Origin: Brachyspira innocens ATCC 29796
GTDB lineage: Bacteria > Spirochaetota > Brachyspiria > Brachyspirales > Brachyspiraceae
Direction: 5' to 3'
Length of the DNA stretch: 38,656 nt
Assembly (NCBI RefSeq): GCF_000384655.1
Contig: NZ_ARQI01000098.1
Coordinates: 1 to 38,656 of the forward strand
The position numbers and the translations under genes were made by a program. Shown here piece by piece: positions 1 to 7,866 of this stretch (its first letter is position 1; each line of letters opens with the position of its first letter). Below the pieces are notes generated by a model that was not told where the DNA came from, made no database searches, and was given only the letters and a program-made list of their open reading frames with translations.

Positions 1-57
1 TCATTTATTTTTTCTTTTATAGCTCCTATTGTAATGGTATTTTTAAAAAATAAATAA
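1..57 (+). CDS. 3' end of a probable integral membrane protein (partial)
   Basis: Frame 1 is open from the window edge for 18 codons and stops at TAA 55-57. The visible residues are strongly hydrophobic (Phe, Ile, Val, Ala-Pro) and end in Lys-Asn-Lys, as a last transmembrane helix with a short basic cytoplasmic tail would. The family cannot be told from so little. Chance open frame is possible in such AT-rich DNA, so this is tentative. Confidence 0.35.
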   Translation, partial: SFIFSFIAPIVMVFLKNK

Positions 58-88
58 AAGTTTAATAATTTAAAGAGGTTTATGAATT

Positions 89-1192
89 ATGAAAAAGTTA
101 ATATTTATTTTATTTTTATTTAGTCTATACTTATACGCTCAAAATAATGATAATAATAAAAGTAAAGTTTCTGAAAAATTAATAGATTATGTTAATGAAG
201 GTAACGTTAAAGAAGCTGAAAATATTCTTAAACAACATAATGATTATGTAAACAATCGTAATTATGAGGGATTTACATTGTTATCGCTTGCAGTTATACG
301 TAATAATATAGAAATGGCTGAGCTTCTTTTGAAATATAAAGCAGATGTTAATGCTAATGTAGATCTTACAGATAGCGTATTAATAGGTGCAGTTAATAAT
401 AAAAATATGGAAATGGTTAAACTACTTTTAAGTTATGGTGCTGATATTGATTATCAGGGCTTTAGAGGAAGAACGGCATTATTTTCTTCTTTAAACAAAG
501 GCGGTGAGAATAAAGAAAATATTGAAATGGTAAAACTCTTAATAAAAAATAAAGCAGATGTTAATATAGCTTATGATGGAGATTATGGAAATGAAGAAAC
601 ACCTTTAATGTATGCTGCTATGAAAGGCTATAAAGAAACGGTAAAAATATTAATTGAAAATAAAGCCGATATAAATAAAAGAAATATTTATAATGCAAAT
701 GCTTTGCTCTATGCTTATATGTATGGACATGAGGATATAGCAGATATTTTACTTCAAAATGGTTCTGATTCTTTAGATAAAAGTTTGAAAGTTTGTAATC
801 TTAATAAAGAAACTTTGCTTAGTTATGATGTTCCATTAATAACTGCTGCAGTGTATTCTACTAATGAAGTTTTTTTACAAAAGCTTATTGATAATGGTGC
901 AAATGTAAATTATAAAAATTATGATGAAAAAACCGCATTGATAGAAGCAGCTGATTATAATAATATTAATGCTGTAAAAGTGCTTCTTAAAAATAATGCT
1001 GATGTTAATGTTCAAAATAAGTATGGTATGACAGCATTGATGTGGGCTTGCCGTAGCGGAAATTTAGAAATGACAAAAATGCTTTTAGATGCTGGTGCTG
1101 ATAAAAGTATAAAAAGAGGTAATTATGATGCATTGTATTATGCCAGAGAATATGGAAAAAATGAAGAGATAATAAAACTTCTTACAAGATAA
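89..1192 (+). CDS. Secreted ankyrin-repeat protein
   Basis: A 367-residue protein with a typical signal peptide (Met-Lys-Lys, hydrophobic core to about residue 17, probable cleavage after Tyr-Ala-Gln). From about residue 57 to the end it is built of consecutive ankyrin repeats, recognisable from recurring T-A/P-L..A...G..E..K.LL..GADVN patterns. Ankyrin repeats bind protein partners; the signal peptide puts this one in the periplasm or at the surface, which is inference. The start is supported by AGAGG at 74-78, 10 nt upstream. It is followed after 41 bp by an Rpn-family gene with its own promoter. A second, membrane-anchored ankyrin protein lies at 33.5-35.4 kb. Specific partner and role are unknown. 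Confidence 0.85.
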   Translation: MKKLIFILFLFSLYLYAQNNDNNKSKVSEKLIDYVNEGNVKEAENILKQHNDYVNNRNYEGFTLLSLAVIRNNIEMAELLLKYKADVNANVDLTDSVLIGAVNNKNMEMVKLLLSYGADIDYQGFRGRTALFSSLNKGGENKENIEMVKLLIKNKADVNIAYDGDYGNEETPLMYAAMKGYKETVKILIENKADINKRNIYNANALLYAYMYGHEDIADILLQNGSDSLDKSLKVCNLNKETLLSYDVPLITAAVYSTNEVFLQKLIDNGANVNYKNYDEKTALIEAADYNNINAVKVLLKNNADVNVQNKYGMTALMWACRSGNLEMTKMLLDAGADKSIKRGNYDALYYAREYGKNEEIIKLLTR

Positions 1193-1198
1193 AAAATA

Positions 1199-1227
1199 TT
1201 TACTTTTGTTCTATTTTTTGTTATAAT
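1199..1227 (+). promoter_or_regulatory. Promoter of the Rpn-family nuclease gene, leaderless arrangement
   Basis: A perfect -10 TATAAT lies at 1222-1227, with a weak -35 TTTACT at 1199-1204 and a 17-bp spacer. Only six bases separate the -10 from the ATG at 1234, so the expected start of transcription falls on the start codon. There is no Shine-Dalgarno sequence before this ATG. Confidence 0.55.
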
Positions 1228-1233
1228 CTGCCT

Positions 1234-2118
1234 ATGAGAAATATAAATAGAATGAATGACTACTTTGTGCGTTATCTTTTAGGCTCTGTAGGTAATGAAG
1301 ACATACTTGAGAATATAGTTAATTGTGTACTTAGAGATTCAGGATTTGAGGAAGTTTATAATTTAAAAATAATCAATCCTCATAATTTACCTGAAAATAT
1401 TAATCTTAAAGAATCTGTTTTAGATGTTAAAGCAATCACTAAAGAAAATAAAAAAATTATTATAGAAATACAGCTTTCTGGAAATATTGATTTTGTAAAG
1501 AGAATATACTATTACATATCAAAAAATATAGTAAGCGAACTTAATGAAAATGAATCTTATGATATTATTAGTCAGGTTATAAGTATTAATTTTGTGAATT
1601 TTAATATGGATTTTTATGATGAAGGTAAAGCTCATAGATGTTTTAAGCTCATAGATACTCAAAATCATAATGTGTCTTTGGATATTATTCAAATGCATAT
1701 TATAGAAATACCAAGATTTATAAAAATATTAAATAGTTCAGATACAGATGACATTAAGAAAAATAAAATATTATCTTGGATAGAGTTTTTTACGGTGAAA
1801 GATTTAGAAGAAGTAAAAGATAAATTAAAGGAGGTTAATGGTATTATGCCTAAAGTAATAGATAAATATGAAAGATTTATATCAAGTAAAGAAGAGATGG
1901 AAGTTTATAATGCCAGAGATGCTTTTTTATACGGACAGACTTTAATGCTTAAAAAAGAAAGAGAGGAAGGTATAAAAGAAGGTATAGAACAAGGTATAGA
2001 GAAAGGTATAAGAGAAAATCAAATATTAACGGCTAAAAATATGAAAAATAAAAATATGGATATAAATCTTATTAGCGAATTAACGGGTTTGAGTATAGAA
2101 GAAGTAGAAAAACTATAA
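1234..2118 (+). CDS. Rpn-family recombination-promoting nuclease (PD-(D/E)XK transposase-like)
   Basis: A 294-residue protein of the Rpn/PDDEXK transposase-like family. These proteins are DNA endonucleases reported to promote RecA-independent recombination in E. coli, and they are often annotated as transposases although they sit in no insertion sequence. The N-terminal motif N-D-Y-F-V-R-Y-L-L-G (residues 8-17) and the catalytic-core pattern L-D-V-K-A (63-67) followed by I-E-I-Q (77-80) match the family. Near the C-terminus a short run of four-residue Gly-Ile-x-x repeats begins at about residue 246, followed by a conserved tail (T-G-L-S-I-E-E-V-E). The partial gene at 38.3 kb has the same repeat and tail. 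It converges on the NADAR gene with 10 bp between the stops. The family call is firm; activity is inferred. Confidence 0.85.
   Translation: MRNINRMNDYFVRYLLGSVGNEDILENIVNCVLRDSGFEEVYNLKIINPHNLPENINLKESVLDVKAITKENKKIIIEIQLSGNIDFVKRIYYYISKNIVSELNENESYDIISQVISINFVNFNMDFYDEGKAHRCFKLIDTQNHNVSLDIIQMHIIEIPRFIKILNSSDTDDIKKNKILSWIEFFTVKDLEEVKDKLKEVNGIMPKVIDKYERFISSKEEMEVYNARDAFLYGQTLMLKKEREEGIKEGIEQGIEKGIRENQILTAKNMKNKNMDINLISELTGLSIEEVEKL
1969..2010 (+). repeat. Degenerate 12-bp coding repeats (Gly-Ile-x-x)
   Basis: About three and a half copies of a 12-bp unit of the form GGTATARARRAA encode Gly-Ile-Lys-Glu, Gly-Ile-Glu-Gln, Gly-Ile-Glu-Lys and Gly-Ile. The same unit is expanded and more uniform in the related gene at the right end of the window. 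Confidence 0.8.
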
Positions 2119-2128
2119 TTAATATAAG

Positions 2129-2935
2129 TTATATATCTTTATAATTTATGAATTTATAAAAATCTATTAAATCATAATTTTTATATACTCTTTTTATTTC
2201 ATCTCTTACTTGCATTAAAGCAAAGCCTAATAAATTTTCTCCTTTCCAAAAAAATGGATTTTCTATATTTTCATCATCGTATTTCATCTTTATTCCCCAT
2301 ACTTTGTCATAAGGACTTGCCTCAGCTAATACTTTGTTTTTTGTGCTTAATAAAAAATTTCTTAAATCAGTATTTTGTGAGAACTTATAATAATTGCCTG
2401 TAAATACTATTTTGTATTTCATTTTATCCCACACTTCATCATCAAAATTTTTAACTTTTCTTCCAAGTTCTTTTATAGCTTTAGGCTGATTGGTATTCAA
2501 AATTTCATCAGCTATATTTTTGTCATCAAATAATAATGCCTTATTGTACATCATATATTTTTCCATACAATTAAATATTAAATCATTCTCTTTAAAATCT
2601 TTAATATACCACTGACTTAATAATGATTTATTAATTTCTTTTTTATCATTAGTATGTCCGTAAAAGAATAGAAAGTCAATCTTCTTACCAGAATTAAAAT
2701 CTTTTTTAAGTTTTAACAAAGAATATTTTTGATTTAGTTCTATATTATTACAATATTCTCTTCTATAATCATTAACCATATTACCATCATAAAAACCTTT
2801 AAATATTATAGGCTCTTCAAAAAGTTTTTTATATTCTTCTTTATCATCATTTGGAAGTTTATTAAAATAATTATGAAATATTTTATTATAAGAACTATTA
2901 TTTACAAACCATACAGGCGGCATTATATTCTTCAT
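2129..2935 (-). CDS. NADAR-domain (YbiA-like) protein, possible ADP-ribose glycosidase
   Basis: A 268-residue protein whose C-terminal part (about 87-250) is a NADAR/DUF1768 domain. Recognisable blocks are F-L-F-F-Y-G-H-T (88-95), L-S-Q-W-Y (106-110), the conserved Glu125 in C-M-E-K-Y-M-M, G-N-Y-Y-K-F-S-Q-N (180-188), L-A-E-A-S-P-Y-D (203-210) and N-L-L-G-F-A-L-M (234-241). Known members act on N-glycosidic bonds: YbiA on early riboflavin intermediates, other NADAR proteins on ADP-ribosylated guanine. Which reaction this one performs cannot be told. About 85 N-terminal residues precede the domain and match nothing I recognise. AAGGA lies 10 nt before the ATG. Because the gene starts 24 bp after the oppF stop on the same strand, it is probably the third gene of the oppDF operon. 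Confidence 0.85.
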   Translation of the reverse strand: MKNIMPPVWFVNNSSYNKIFHNYFNKLPNDDKEEYKKLFEEPIIFKGFYDGNMVNDYRREYCNNIELNQKYSLLKLKKDFNSGKKIDFLFFYGHTNDKKEINKSLLSQWYIKDFKENDLIFNCMEKYMMYNKALLFDDKNIADEILNTNQPKAIKELGRKVKNFDDEVWDKMKYKIVFTGNYYKFSQNTDLRNFLLSTKNKVLAEASPYDKVWGIKMKYDDENIENPFFWKGENLLGFALMQVRDEIKRVYKNYDLIDFYKFINYKDI

Positions 2936-2959
2936 AAAGAAAATATCCTTATATAAAAA

Positions 2960-3955
2960 TTATTCGGCAAATAGGCATGCAGCACTATGATTTTCTGAAA
3001 TATTTTTTAATGCTGGAATATCGCTTTTACATTCATCTTTTGCATATATACATCTTGTATGAAATCTGCATCCTGAAGGTATATCGGAAGCATTAGGTAT
3101 CTCACCCTTAATAGGAAGCTCTTTTATTATGTTAACTCTTCCTGAAGAAGCGTCTGGAACAGCAGCTATCAAAGCCTTAGTATAAGGGTGTTTAGGATTG
3201 TCTATTATTTCATCAGCACTTCCTATCTCAACAATACTTCCCAAATACATTACAGCTATAACATCTGCAAAATATCTAGCTGTTGAGAGGTCATGAGTAA
3301 TATATATGTAGCTTAAATTCTTTTCTATCTGAAGTTCCTTCATCATATAAAGAATCTCAGCCCTTGTTGACAAATCTATCATAGATACGGGTTCATCTGC
3401 AACAACTAATTTTGGATTAAGTATCAAAGCTCTTGCTGTAGCTATTCTCTGACGCTGACCTCCTGAAAGCATATGAGGATATCTTTCCATAAACTCCTCT
3501 GGAGGATTAATCTTTACATCTCTTAAAGCCTTAATAACCATCTCATCATAAACTTTTTCATCACCATCAATATTATGAATATATAAAGGCTCTTTCAATA
3601 CATCTTTTATTTTAAATCTAGGATTCATAGAAGCATAAGGGTCTTGAAATATCATCTGAACATTTCTTCTATATTTATGAGCTTCTTCTTTATTAAAGTT
3701 ATTAATATTTTCATTCTCAAATATAATATTTCCAGAAGTAGGATTAATTAATTTCATTATAAGTTTGCCTATAGTAGTTTTACCGCTTCCAGATTCTCCT
3801 ATAATGCCAAGTATCTCTCCTCTTTTAAGTTCAAAGCTAACATCATCTACAGCTTTAATCTCTTTAGATTTTTTCATTAAACTTTCTATAATATTGGTAT
3901 GCGGATTAAAATATTTTTTTACATTTTCAAGTTTTAATATTATATCTTTGCTCAT
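2960..3955 (-). CDS. oppF: Oligopeptide/dipeptide ABC transporter ATP-binding protein, OppF type
   Basis: A 331-residue ABC ATPase that would power peptide import with OppD at the inner face of the membrane. Visible motifs are Walker A G-E-S-G-S-G-K-T (53-60), Q-loop F-Q-D-P-Y-A-S-M-N-P, signature L-S-G-G-Q-R-Q-R, Walker B L-V-V-A-D-E-P and switch I-T-H-D. The C-terminal oligo_HPY domain has the Cys pattern C-R-F-H-T-R-C-I-Y-A-K-D-E-C, which is typical of OppD/OppF. Length is normal. It follows oppD by 45 bp. No permease genes are adjacent, so it must work with membrane components encoded elsewhere. Opp cannot be told from Dpp on sequence alone. Confidence 0.9.
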   Translation of the reverse strand: MSKDIILKLENVKKYFNPHTNIIESLMKKSKEIKAVDDVSFELKRGEILGIIGESGSGKTTIGKLIMKLINPTSGNIIFENENINNFNKEEAHKYRRNVQMIFQDPYASMNPRFKIKDVLKEPLYIHNIDGDEKVYDEMVIKALRDVKINPPEEFMERYPHMLSGGQRQRIATARALILNPKLVVADEPVSMIDLSTRAEILYMMKELQIEKNLSYIYITHDLSTARYFADVIAVMYLGSIVEIGSADEIIDNPKHPYTKALIAAVPDASSGRVNIIKELPIKGEIPNASDIPSGCRFHTRCIYAKDECKSDIPALKNISENHSAACLFAE

Positions 3956-4000
3956 AATTTTCTTCTTTTTGTTATACTGTATATTTTTTATTAATTGTTA

Positions 4001-4963
4001 TTAACTATTAATCAAATGACAAGCACATAAATGACCATTACCAGTGTCTTTTAATATAGGCTCTTCATCTTTGCATTTATCAATTCTTTCTTTGCATCTG
4101 TCATAAAACATGCAGCCTTTAGGAGGATTTAATAAATCTGGAGGAGTACCCTCTATAAACTCCAATTTACTTACAGCCTTATTTAATCTAGGAGTGGCAG
4201 CTAAAAGTCTCCTTGTATATGGGTGTTTAGCATTTGTATATATATCCTCATTACTAGCAAGCTCTGCAATCTTTCCTCCATACATTACACATACTCTGTC
4301 AGAAATCTCTGCTTCTAAAGCCAAATCATGAGTTATAAATATAAATGATAAGTCAAAATCTTTTTTAAGTTTTTTTAATAAATTAATTATCTGTGCCTGA
4401 ACTATAACATCCAATGCCGTAGTAGGTTCATCAAGTATAATAAGTTTAGGCTTCAAAAACAAAGCAGCTGCTATTACCACTCTCTGCTTCATACCGCCAG
4501 AAAGCTCATGGGGATATCTTTTATATATACTTGAATGAAGTCCAACATATTCCAAATACTCTTCTATAAGTTTATTTGCAGCTGTTTTATCCATATCAAC
4601 ATGCCTCTCAAGAGTTTCAAGCATTTGGCTTCCTATAGTATAAACTGGGGTTAGAGAATTCATAGCTCCCTGAAAAACCATAGATATTTTAGACCATCTT
4701 ATATTTTTTCTAATATATTCTTCTTTAAGAGGAATAATATCTTCGTTATCAAGTATTATTTTTCCGCCTTCATACTTAGCTGGTATAGACGGCATTCTTA
4801 AAAGAGATGTTCCCAAACTTGTTTTACCGCATCCAGACTCTCCTACTATGCCTAGGGTCTCGCCTTTTTTTATATTAAAACTAATATCATTAATCGCTTT
4901 TACCAGACCTTTAGAAGTATGATAATACATTTTTAAATTTTCTACTTGAAGTATATTTTCCAT
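4001..4963 (-). CDS. oppD: Oligopeptide/dipeptide ABC transporter ATP-binding protein, OppD type
   Basis: A 320-residue ABC ATPase, first gene of the oppD-oppF-NADAR unit. Visible motifs are Walker A G-E-S-G-C-G-K-T-S (41-49), Q-loop V-F-Q-G-A-M-N-S-L-T-P, signature L-S-G-G-M-K-Q-R, Walker B L-I-I-L-D-E-P-T-T and switch I-T-H-D. The C-terminal oligo_HPY segment carries G-C-M-F-Y-D-R-C. The Q-loop F-Q-G-A-M-N-S-L is characteristic of the OppD/DppD side. CAGGA precedes the ATG. A promoter with TTGTAA and TATAAT lies at 5011-5039. The permeases are not in the window; a peptide-binding lipoprotein is at 35.5-38.1 kb and may or may not be its partner. Confidence 0.9.
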   Translation of the reverse strand: MENILQVENLKMYYHTSKGLVKAINDISFNIKKGETLGIVGESGCGKTSLGTSLLRMPSIPAKYEGGKIILDNEDIIPLKEEYIRKNIRWSKISMVFQGAMNSLTPVYTIGSQMLETLERHVDMDKTAANKLIEEYLEYVGLHSSIYKRYPHELSGGMKQRVVIAAALFLKPKLIILDEPTTALDVIVQAQIINLLKKLKKDFDLSFIFITHDLALEAEISDRVCVMYGGKIAELASNEDIYTNAKHPYTRRLLAATPRLNKAVSKLEFIEGTPPDLLNPPKGCMFYDRCKERIDKCKDEEPILKDTGNGHLCACHLINS

Positions 4964-5010
4964 TTATATTCCTGTTATATTTCTAATCAAAAAATAAATA
5001 TATTATGTTA

Positions 5011-5039
5011 ATTATAATATAATATTAATATTTTTACAA
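5011..5039 (-). promoter_or_regulatory. Promoter of oppD
   Basis: Read on the minus strand, TTGTAA (5039-5034) and TATAAT (5016-5011) are separated by exactly 17 bp. The expected start is about 40 nt upstream of the oppD ATG, on the correct side and with a ribosome binding site downstream. Confidence 0.6.
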
Positions 5040-5060
5040 TTAACTTTTAAAAATAATAAT

Positions 5061-5510
5061 TCAGTAAATCATATAATGGAAATGAACGCCGTTTTCTTCC
5101 TGAATATCATTATAAAGCTTTATAAATCCAAGTTTTTTATAAAACTCCAAAGCATAATCACTTGATTTTACAGTATATTTGTCAGACTTTAAAATGTTTT
5201 TTGCTTCTTCAAATAATCTTGTACCTATTTTTGATTTGAAATATTTATCATTTACGAAGAAAAGAGAAATATGATCATAATTGATTATTTCTATCATACC
5301 CAAAATAGAATTATTTTGATTTCTTGCTATAAGTATGAGAGAGCCTTCCATAAAAAATCTTAATCTCATATTGTCAGAAGATATAAACAATAATACATTA
5401 TTTATACCCTCTTCTGTGTCAATATGTGAATTGTATTTTAAATATATATTTTTGGCAAGCATAGAAATTTCTTCAATATCATCTACACTTGCTTTTTCTA
5501 TTTTTATCAT
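5061..5510 (-). CDS. GNAT-family N-acetyltransferase
   Basis: A 149-residue protein with a GNAT-like layout: an N-terminal strand-helix opening (I-K-I-E-K-A-S-V-D-D-I), a central strand pair around I-L-G-M-I-E-I, and an acetyl-CoA loop region K-S-K-I-G-T-R-L-F-E-E-A at about residues 95-106. The end Y-A-L-E-F-Y-K-K-L-G-F-I is the usual GNAT C-terminal helix and strand. The substrate is unknown. It follows the thioredoxin-like gene by 16 bp and is likely co-transcribed with it. No clear Shine-Dalgarno precedes the ATG, so translation may be coupled to the upstream gene. Confidence 0.8.
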   Translation of the reverse strand: MIKIEKASVDDIEEISMLAKNIYLKYNSHIDTEEGINNVLLFISSDNMRLRFFMEGSLILIARNQNNSILGMIEIINYDHISLFFVNDKYFKSKIGTRLFEEAKNILKSDKYTVKSSDYALEFYKKLGFIKLYNDIQEENGVHFHYMIY

Positions 5511-5526
5511 TTACATAAATTGTATA

Positions 5527-5886
5527 TTATTCAAAAACTTTTATAAGTCTCTGAAAAGGTAAATGATTAGTATCTTTAACAAAAGAACCATTTTTATAAT
5601 ATCTTAAATATGGTATTAAACCATTATTCCATACTGTTTCTTTAAAATTCATAAATGGTTCATATAAAGGACTTTGATTATACATACAAATATAAACTGT
5701 AATATCTATAGGTGATTTTTCCTCATTAGCTTTTAATTCTCTTTCTAATCCTTTCCAATCTCCGCACCAATCCTGTGTAAATATGGCTATTACATTTTCT
5801 GCAGATTTTTTTATATCATCACTCACTTCTTTAGTATCAATTATATTCTGCATCTCTTTTTCATCAATAGTTTTGAAAGTTAGCAT
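5527..5886 (-). CDS. Small thioredoxin-fold-like protein without a CxxC pair
   Basis: A 119-residue cytoplasmic protein resembling thioredoxin-like domains. A strand A-I-F-T-Q-D-W-C-G-D-W is followed by a helix, and the C-terminal half has a strand Y-L-R-Y-Y-K-N-G that recalls the thioredoxin strand after the cis-Pro loop. The active site reads Cys41-Gly-Asp-Trp, so only the first cysteine of the usual CxxC is present. That argues against ordinary disulfide reductase activity and for a monothiol or binding role (inference). The start is well supported by GGAGGAGC just upstream. It is the first gene of a pair with the GNAT gene. Confidence 0.6.
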   Translation of the reverse strand: MLTFKTIDEKEMQNIIDTKEVSDDIKKSAENVIAIFTQDWCGDWKGLERELKANEEKSPIDITVYICMYNQSPLYEPFMNFKETVWNNGLIPYLRYYKNGSFVKDTNHLPFQRLIKVFE

Positions 5887-5913
5887 TAGCTCCTCCGTAA
5901 AATATATATAATT

Positions 5914-5942
5914 ATAATAATTTAGTTAGATAGATAATACAA
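5914..5942 (-). promoter_or_regulatory. Promoter of the thioredoxin-like/GNAT pair
   Basis: On the minus strand, TTGTAT (5942-5937), a 17-bp spacer and TATTAT (5919-5914). It lies in the divergent gap between this pair and the L,D-transpeptidase gene. The match is moderate in very AT-rich DNA. Confidence 0.45.
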
Positions 5943-6025
5943 TAAAAAATACTTTTAATCAAGGCAGTTATTTACGATAATAAAGCAATTAAATAATTCG
6001 CATATTATTTATTATGGAGGGTAAA

Positions 6026-6769
6026 ATGAAAAAAATTATTATATACACTATGGCAATATTCAATATCATAAGTTCAGTATCATTTGCAGGCAGTTTTCTT
6101 GATGAACAAAAAAGATATGCCAGAGTAAGAACAGCAATAAAAGAAAAAGATGCATTAATAAAACAAAATATAATAAATAATAATATCAAATTAAATGAAA
6201 TGAACATTCTAATAACTGCATACAAACAGGAAGACATACTAGAAATATATGCAAAAAACAAAAATGATAAAACATACAAAAAAATAGCAGAGTATAAAAT
6301 AGCAGCAAAATCTGGAATATTAGGTCCTAAAAGAATGGAAGGAGATTTGCAGGTACCTGAAGGTTTTTATTATATAGACAGATTTAATCCTGCAAGCAGC
6401 TATTATCTTTCTTTGGGTATTAATTATCCTAATGAAGCAGACAGAAAAAAAAGCAATGCCAAAAAATTAGGCGGAGATATATTTATTCATGGGGCAAATG
6501 TTACTATAGGATGCATGCCTATGACAGACGATAAAATTAAGGAAATATATTTATATGCCATATATGCAAAAGATAATGGTCAGAATAAAATACCAGTATA
6601 CATATTTCCTTTTAAAATGACTGATAACAATTTTAACTACTATAAAAAAATATATGAAAGCTCATTAATAGATTTTTGGAAAAATATAAAAGAAGGCTAT
6701 GATATATTTCAAAATACTAAAAAAGAAATAACTATAAGAATAGATAATAACGGAAACTACATATTTTAA
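6026..6769 (+). CDS. L,D-transpeptidase (YkuD/YafK-like), exported
   Basis: An exported protein with a YkuD-type catalytic domain, which makes or breaks L,D peptide bonds in peptidoglycan. Counting from the ATG at 6026, residues 1 to about 21 form a signal peptide ending in Ser-Phe-Ala. The catalytic motif is His155-Gly followed by Gly-Cys163-Met-Pro-Met, the HG...GC(M) arrangement of the YafK-like subgroup. YafK/DpaA in E. coli removes the Braun lipoprotein from peptidoglycan, so cleavage and cross-linking are both possible here. An earlier in-frame ATG at 6014 exists, but GGAGG at 6016-6020 overlaps it and is placed for the ATG at 6026, so I use the latter. The protein ends with about 50 residues beyond the catalytic core. 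Confidence 0.85.
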   Translation: MKKIIIYTMAIFNIISSVSFAGSFLDEQKRYARVRTAIKEKDALIKQNIINNNIKLNEMNILITAYKQEDILEIYAKNKNDKTYKKIAEYKIAAKSGILGPKRMEGDLQVPEGFYYIDRFNPASSYYLSLGINYPNEADRKKSNAKKLGGDIFIHGANVTIGCMPMTDDKIKEIYLYAIYAKDNGQNKIPVYIFPFKMTDNNFNYYKKIYESSLIDFWKNIKEGYDIFQNTKKEITIRIDNNGNYIF

Positions 6770-6774
6770 TGTCC

Positions 6775-6803
6775 TTGCAATTTTTTTATAATAGTATTAT
6801 TAT
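6775..6803 (+). promoter_or_regulatory. Promoter of the 6.8-kb membrane-protein gene
   Basis: TTGCAA at 6775-6780, a 17-bp spacer and TATTAT at 6798-6803. The expected start is near 6810, leaving a leader of about 26 nt. Confidence 0.5.
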
Positions 6804-6835
6804 ATATATGTACATAATAATCGGATATTACTTTA

Positions 6836-7816
6836 ATGATTCAAGAAAACAGAAATAACTCTTTTATTAGTAAATACAATTTTTGGTCTTATATCCTTAT
6901 TGCAATTGTATTTTTTAATTATTTATTATTCAGAGCTATTGTAATTGACAGTAATTCTTCATTATATTTAATTACTTTTATATTGGATTATATAGTATTA
7001 ATATCATTTTTTCTATTAGTATTCTACAAATTCTATAATTTTATATTCACATCTCAATTACTGCTCTCTATTATCGGAATACTATTTTTAATATTCGGTA
7101 CTCTAAAGTTATATGCTATTGATATAAATATATATAATATAATAGAACTTTTATTTTTTGCATCATTATTAATTCTTACTTTAATGATATTAATTCCAAT
7201 GATATTATCAAAAAATATAACTGAACTAGAAAGAGGTATTTATATATTTATTTTGCTTTCTTTATTATCATCTAATATAAATTATCTTATAATATCAGCA
7301 AATAAAGTTATAGATACTGACAGTTTTCATTATATTTCAACGTATATTTCTAATTATATGTCAAAATTATCATCGTTTTCTTTTTTGGTATTAATGATAT
7401 CTTATATATTAATATTTATAAAAAAAGTTATCATGAAAAATATAAATAGATCATTTATGTTTGCAATAATAGCCATTATACTATCAATAATAGCTATATT
7501 TTCTTTTGGAAATAGTTTTTTCTTAATCATAATATCATTTTTCAGTGCTTTAGGAATAGTGATGTATCTTCATTTTGTTGTTTATATGGTGATTATGATT
7601 ATGTTTTTCATAACTTTATTCACATCATTTATGACCTCAATAGTATCAAAAGAATATTATCCTAAACTTATAATATTTACACTTTTTATACTTGCTGGAC
7701 TTGATATGAGTAACTTCTCTTTAAGATTGATAGCATTATTTGCAATTATGGAAATATCAGGCATTCAAAATAATCAAAAAGATGATACTTCATATTTGAC
7801 AAATAATGACCTATGA
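6836..7816 (+). CDS. Polytopic membrane protein of unknown function
   Basis: A 326-residue, extremely hydrophobic protein with roughly nine or ten predicted transmembrane segments rich in Ile, Leu and Phe, separated by short polar loops. I do not recognise a family signature. A short N-terminal polar stretch (about 17 residues) and a polar tail (N-N-Q-K-D-D-T-S) are probably cytoplasmic. Only a weak ribosome binding site (CGGA) precedes the ATG. It lies between an L,D-transpeptidase gene and tsaE, with its own promoter upstream. Its 3' end is 50 bp from tsaE, which has no visible promoter, so they may be co-transcribed. No function can be assigned. Confidence 0.75.
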   Translation: MIQENRNNSFISKYNFWSYILIAIVFFNYLLFRAIVIDSNSSLYLITFILDYIVLISFFLLVFYKFYNFIFTSQLLLSIIGILFLIFGTLKLYAIDINIYNIIELLFFASLLILTLMILIPMILSKNITELERGIYIFILLSLLSSNINYLIISANKVIDTDSFHYISTYISNYMSKLSSFSFLVLMISYILIFIKKVIMKNINRSFMFAIIAIILSIIAIFSFGNSFFLIIISFFSALGIVMYLHFVVYMVIMIMFFITLFTSFMTSIVSKEYYPKLIIFTLFILAGLDMSNFSLRLIALFAIMEISGIQNNQKDDTSYLTNNDL

Positions 7817-7866
7817 TATATTATTTTCCATTATTAAATAACGATTAAAAAATAAATAAATTAAAT

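Noticed and set aside
1234..2118. Insertion sequence around the transposase-like gene
   Set aside because: No terminal inverted repeats or target duplication are visible beside the gene. Rpn-family proteins are commonly labelled transposases without being part of an insertion sequence.
2960..4963. Complete peptide-transport operon
   Set aside because: Only the two ATPases are present; no permease or binding-protein gene is adjacent, so only oppD and oppF are called.
5989..6279. Minus-strand open frame opposite the L,D-transpeptidase gene
   Set aside because: It lies entirely antisense to a gene with signal peptide and catalytic motif, has no ribosome binding site, and its composition is that of a shadow frame.
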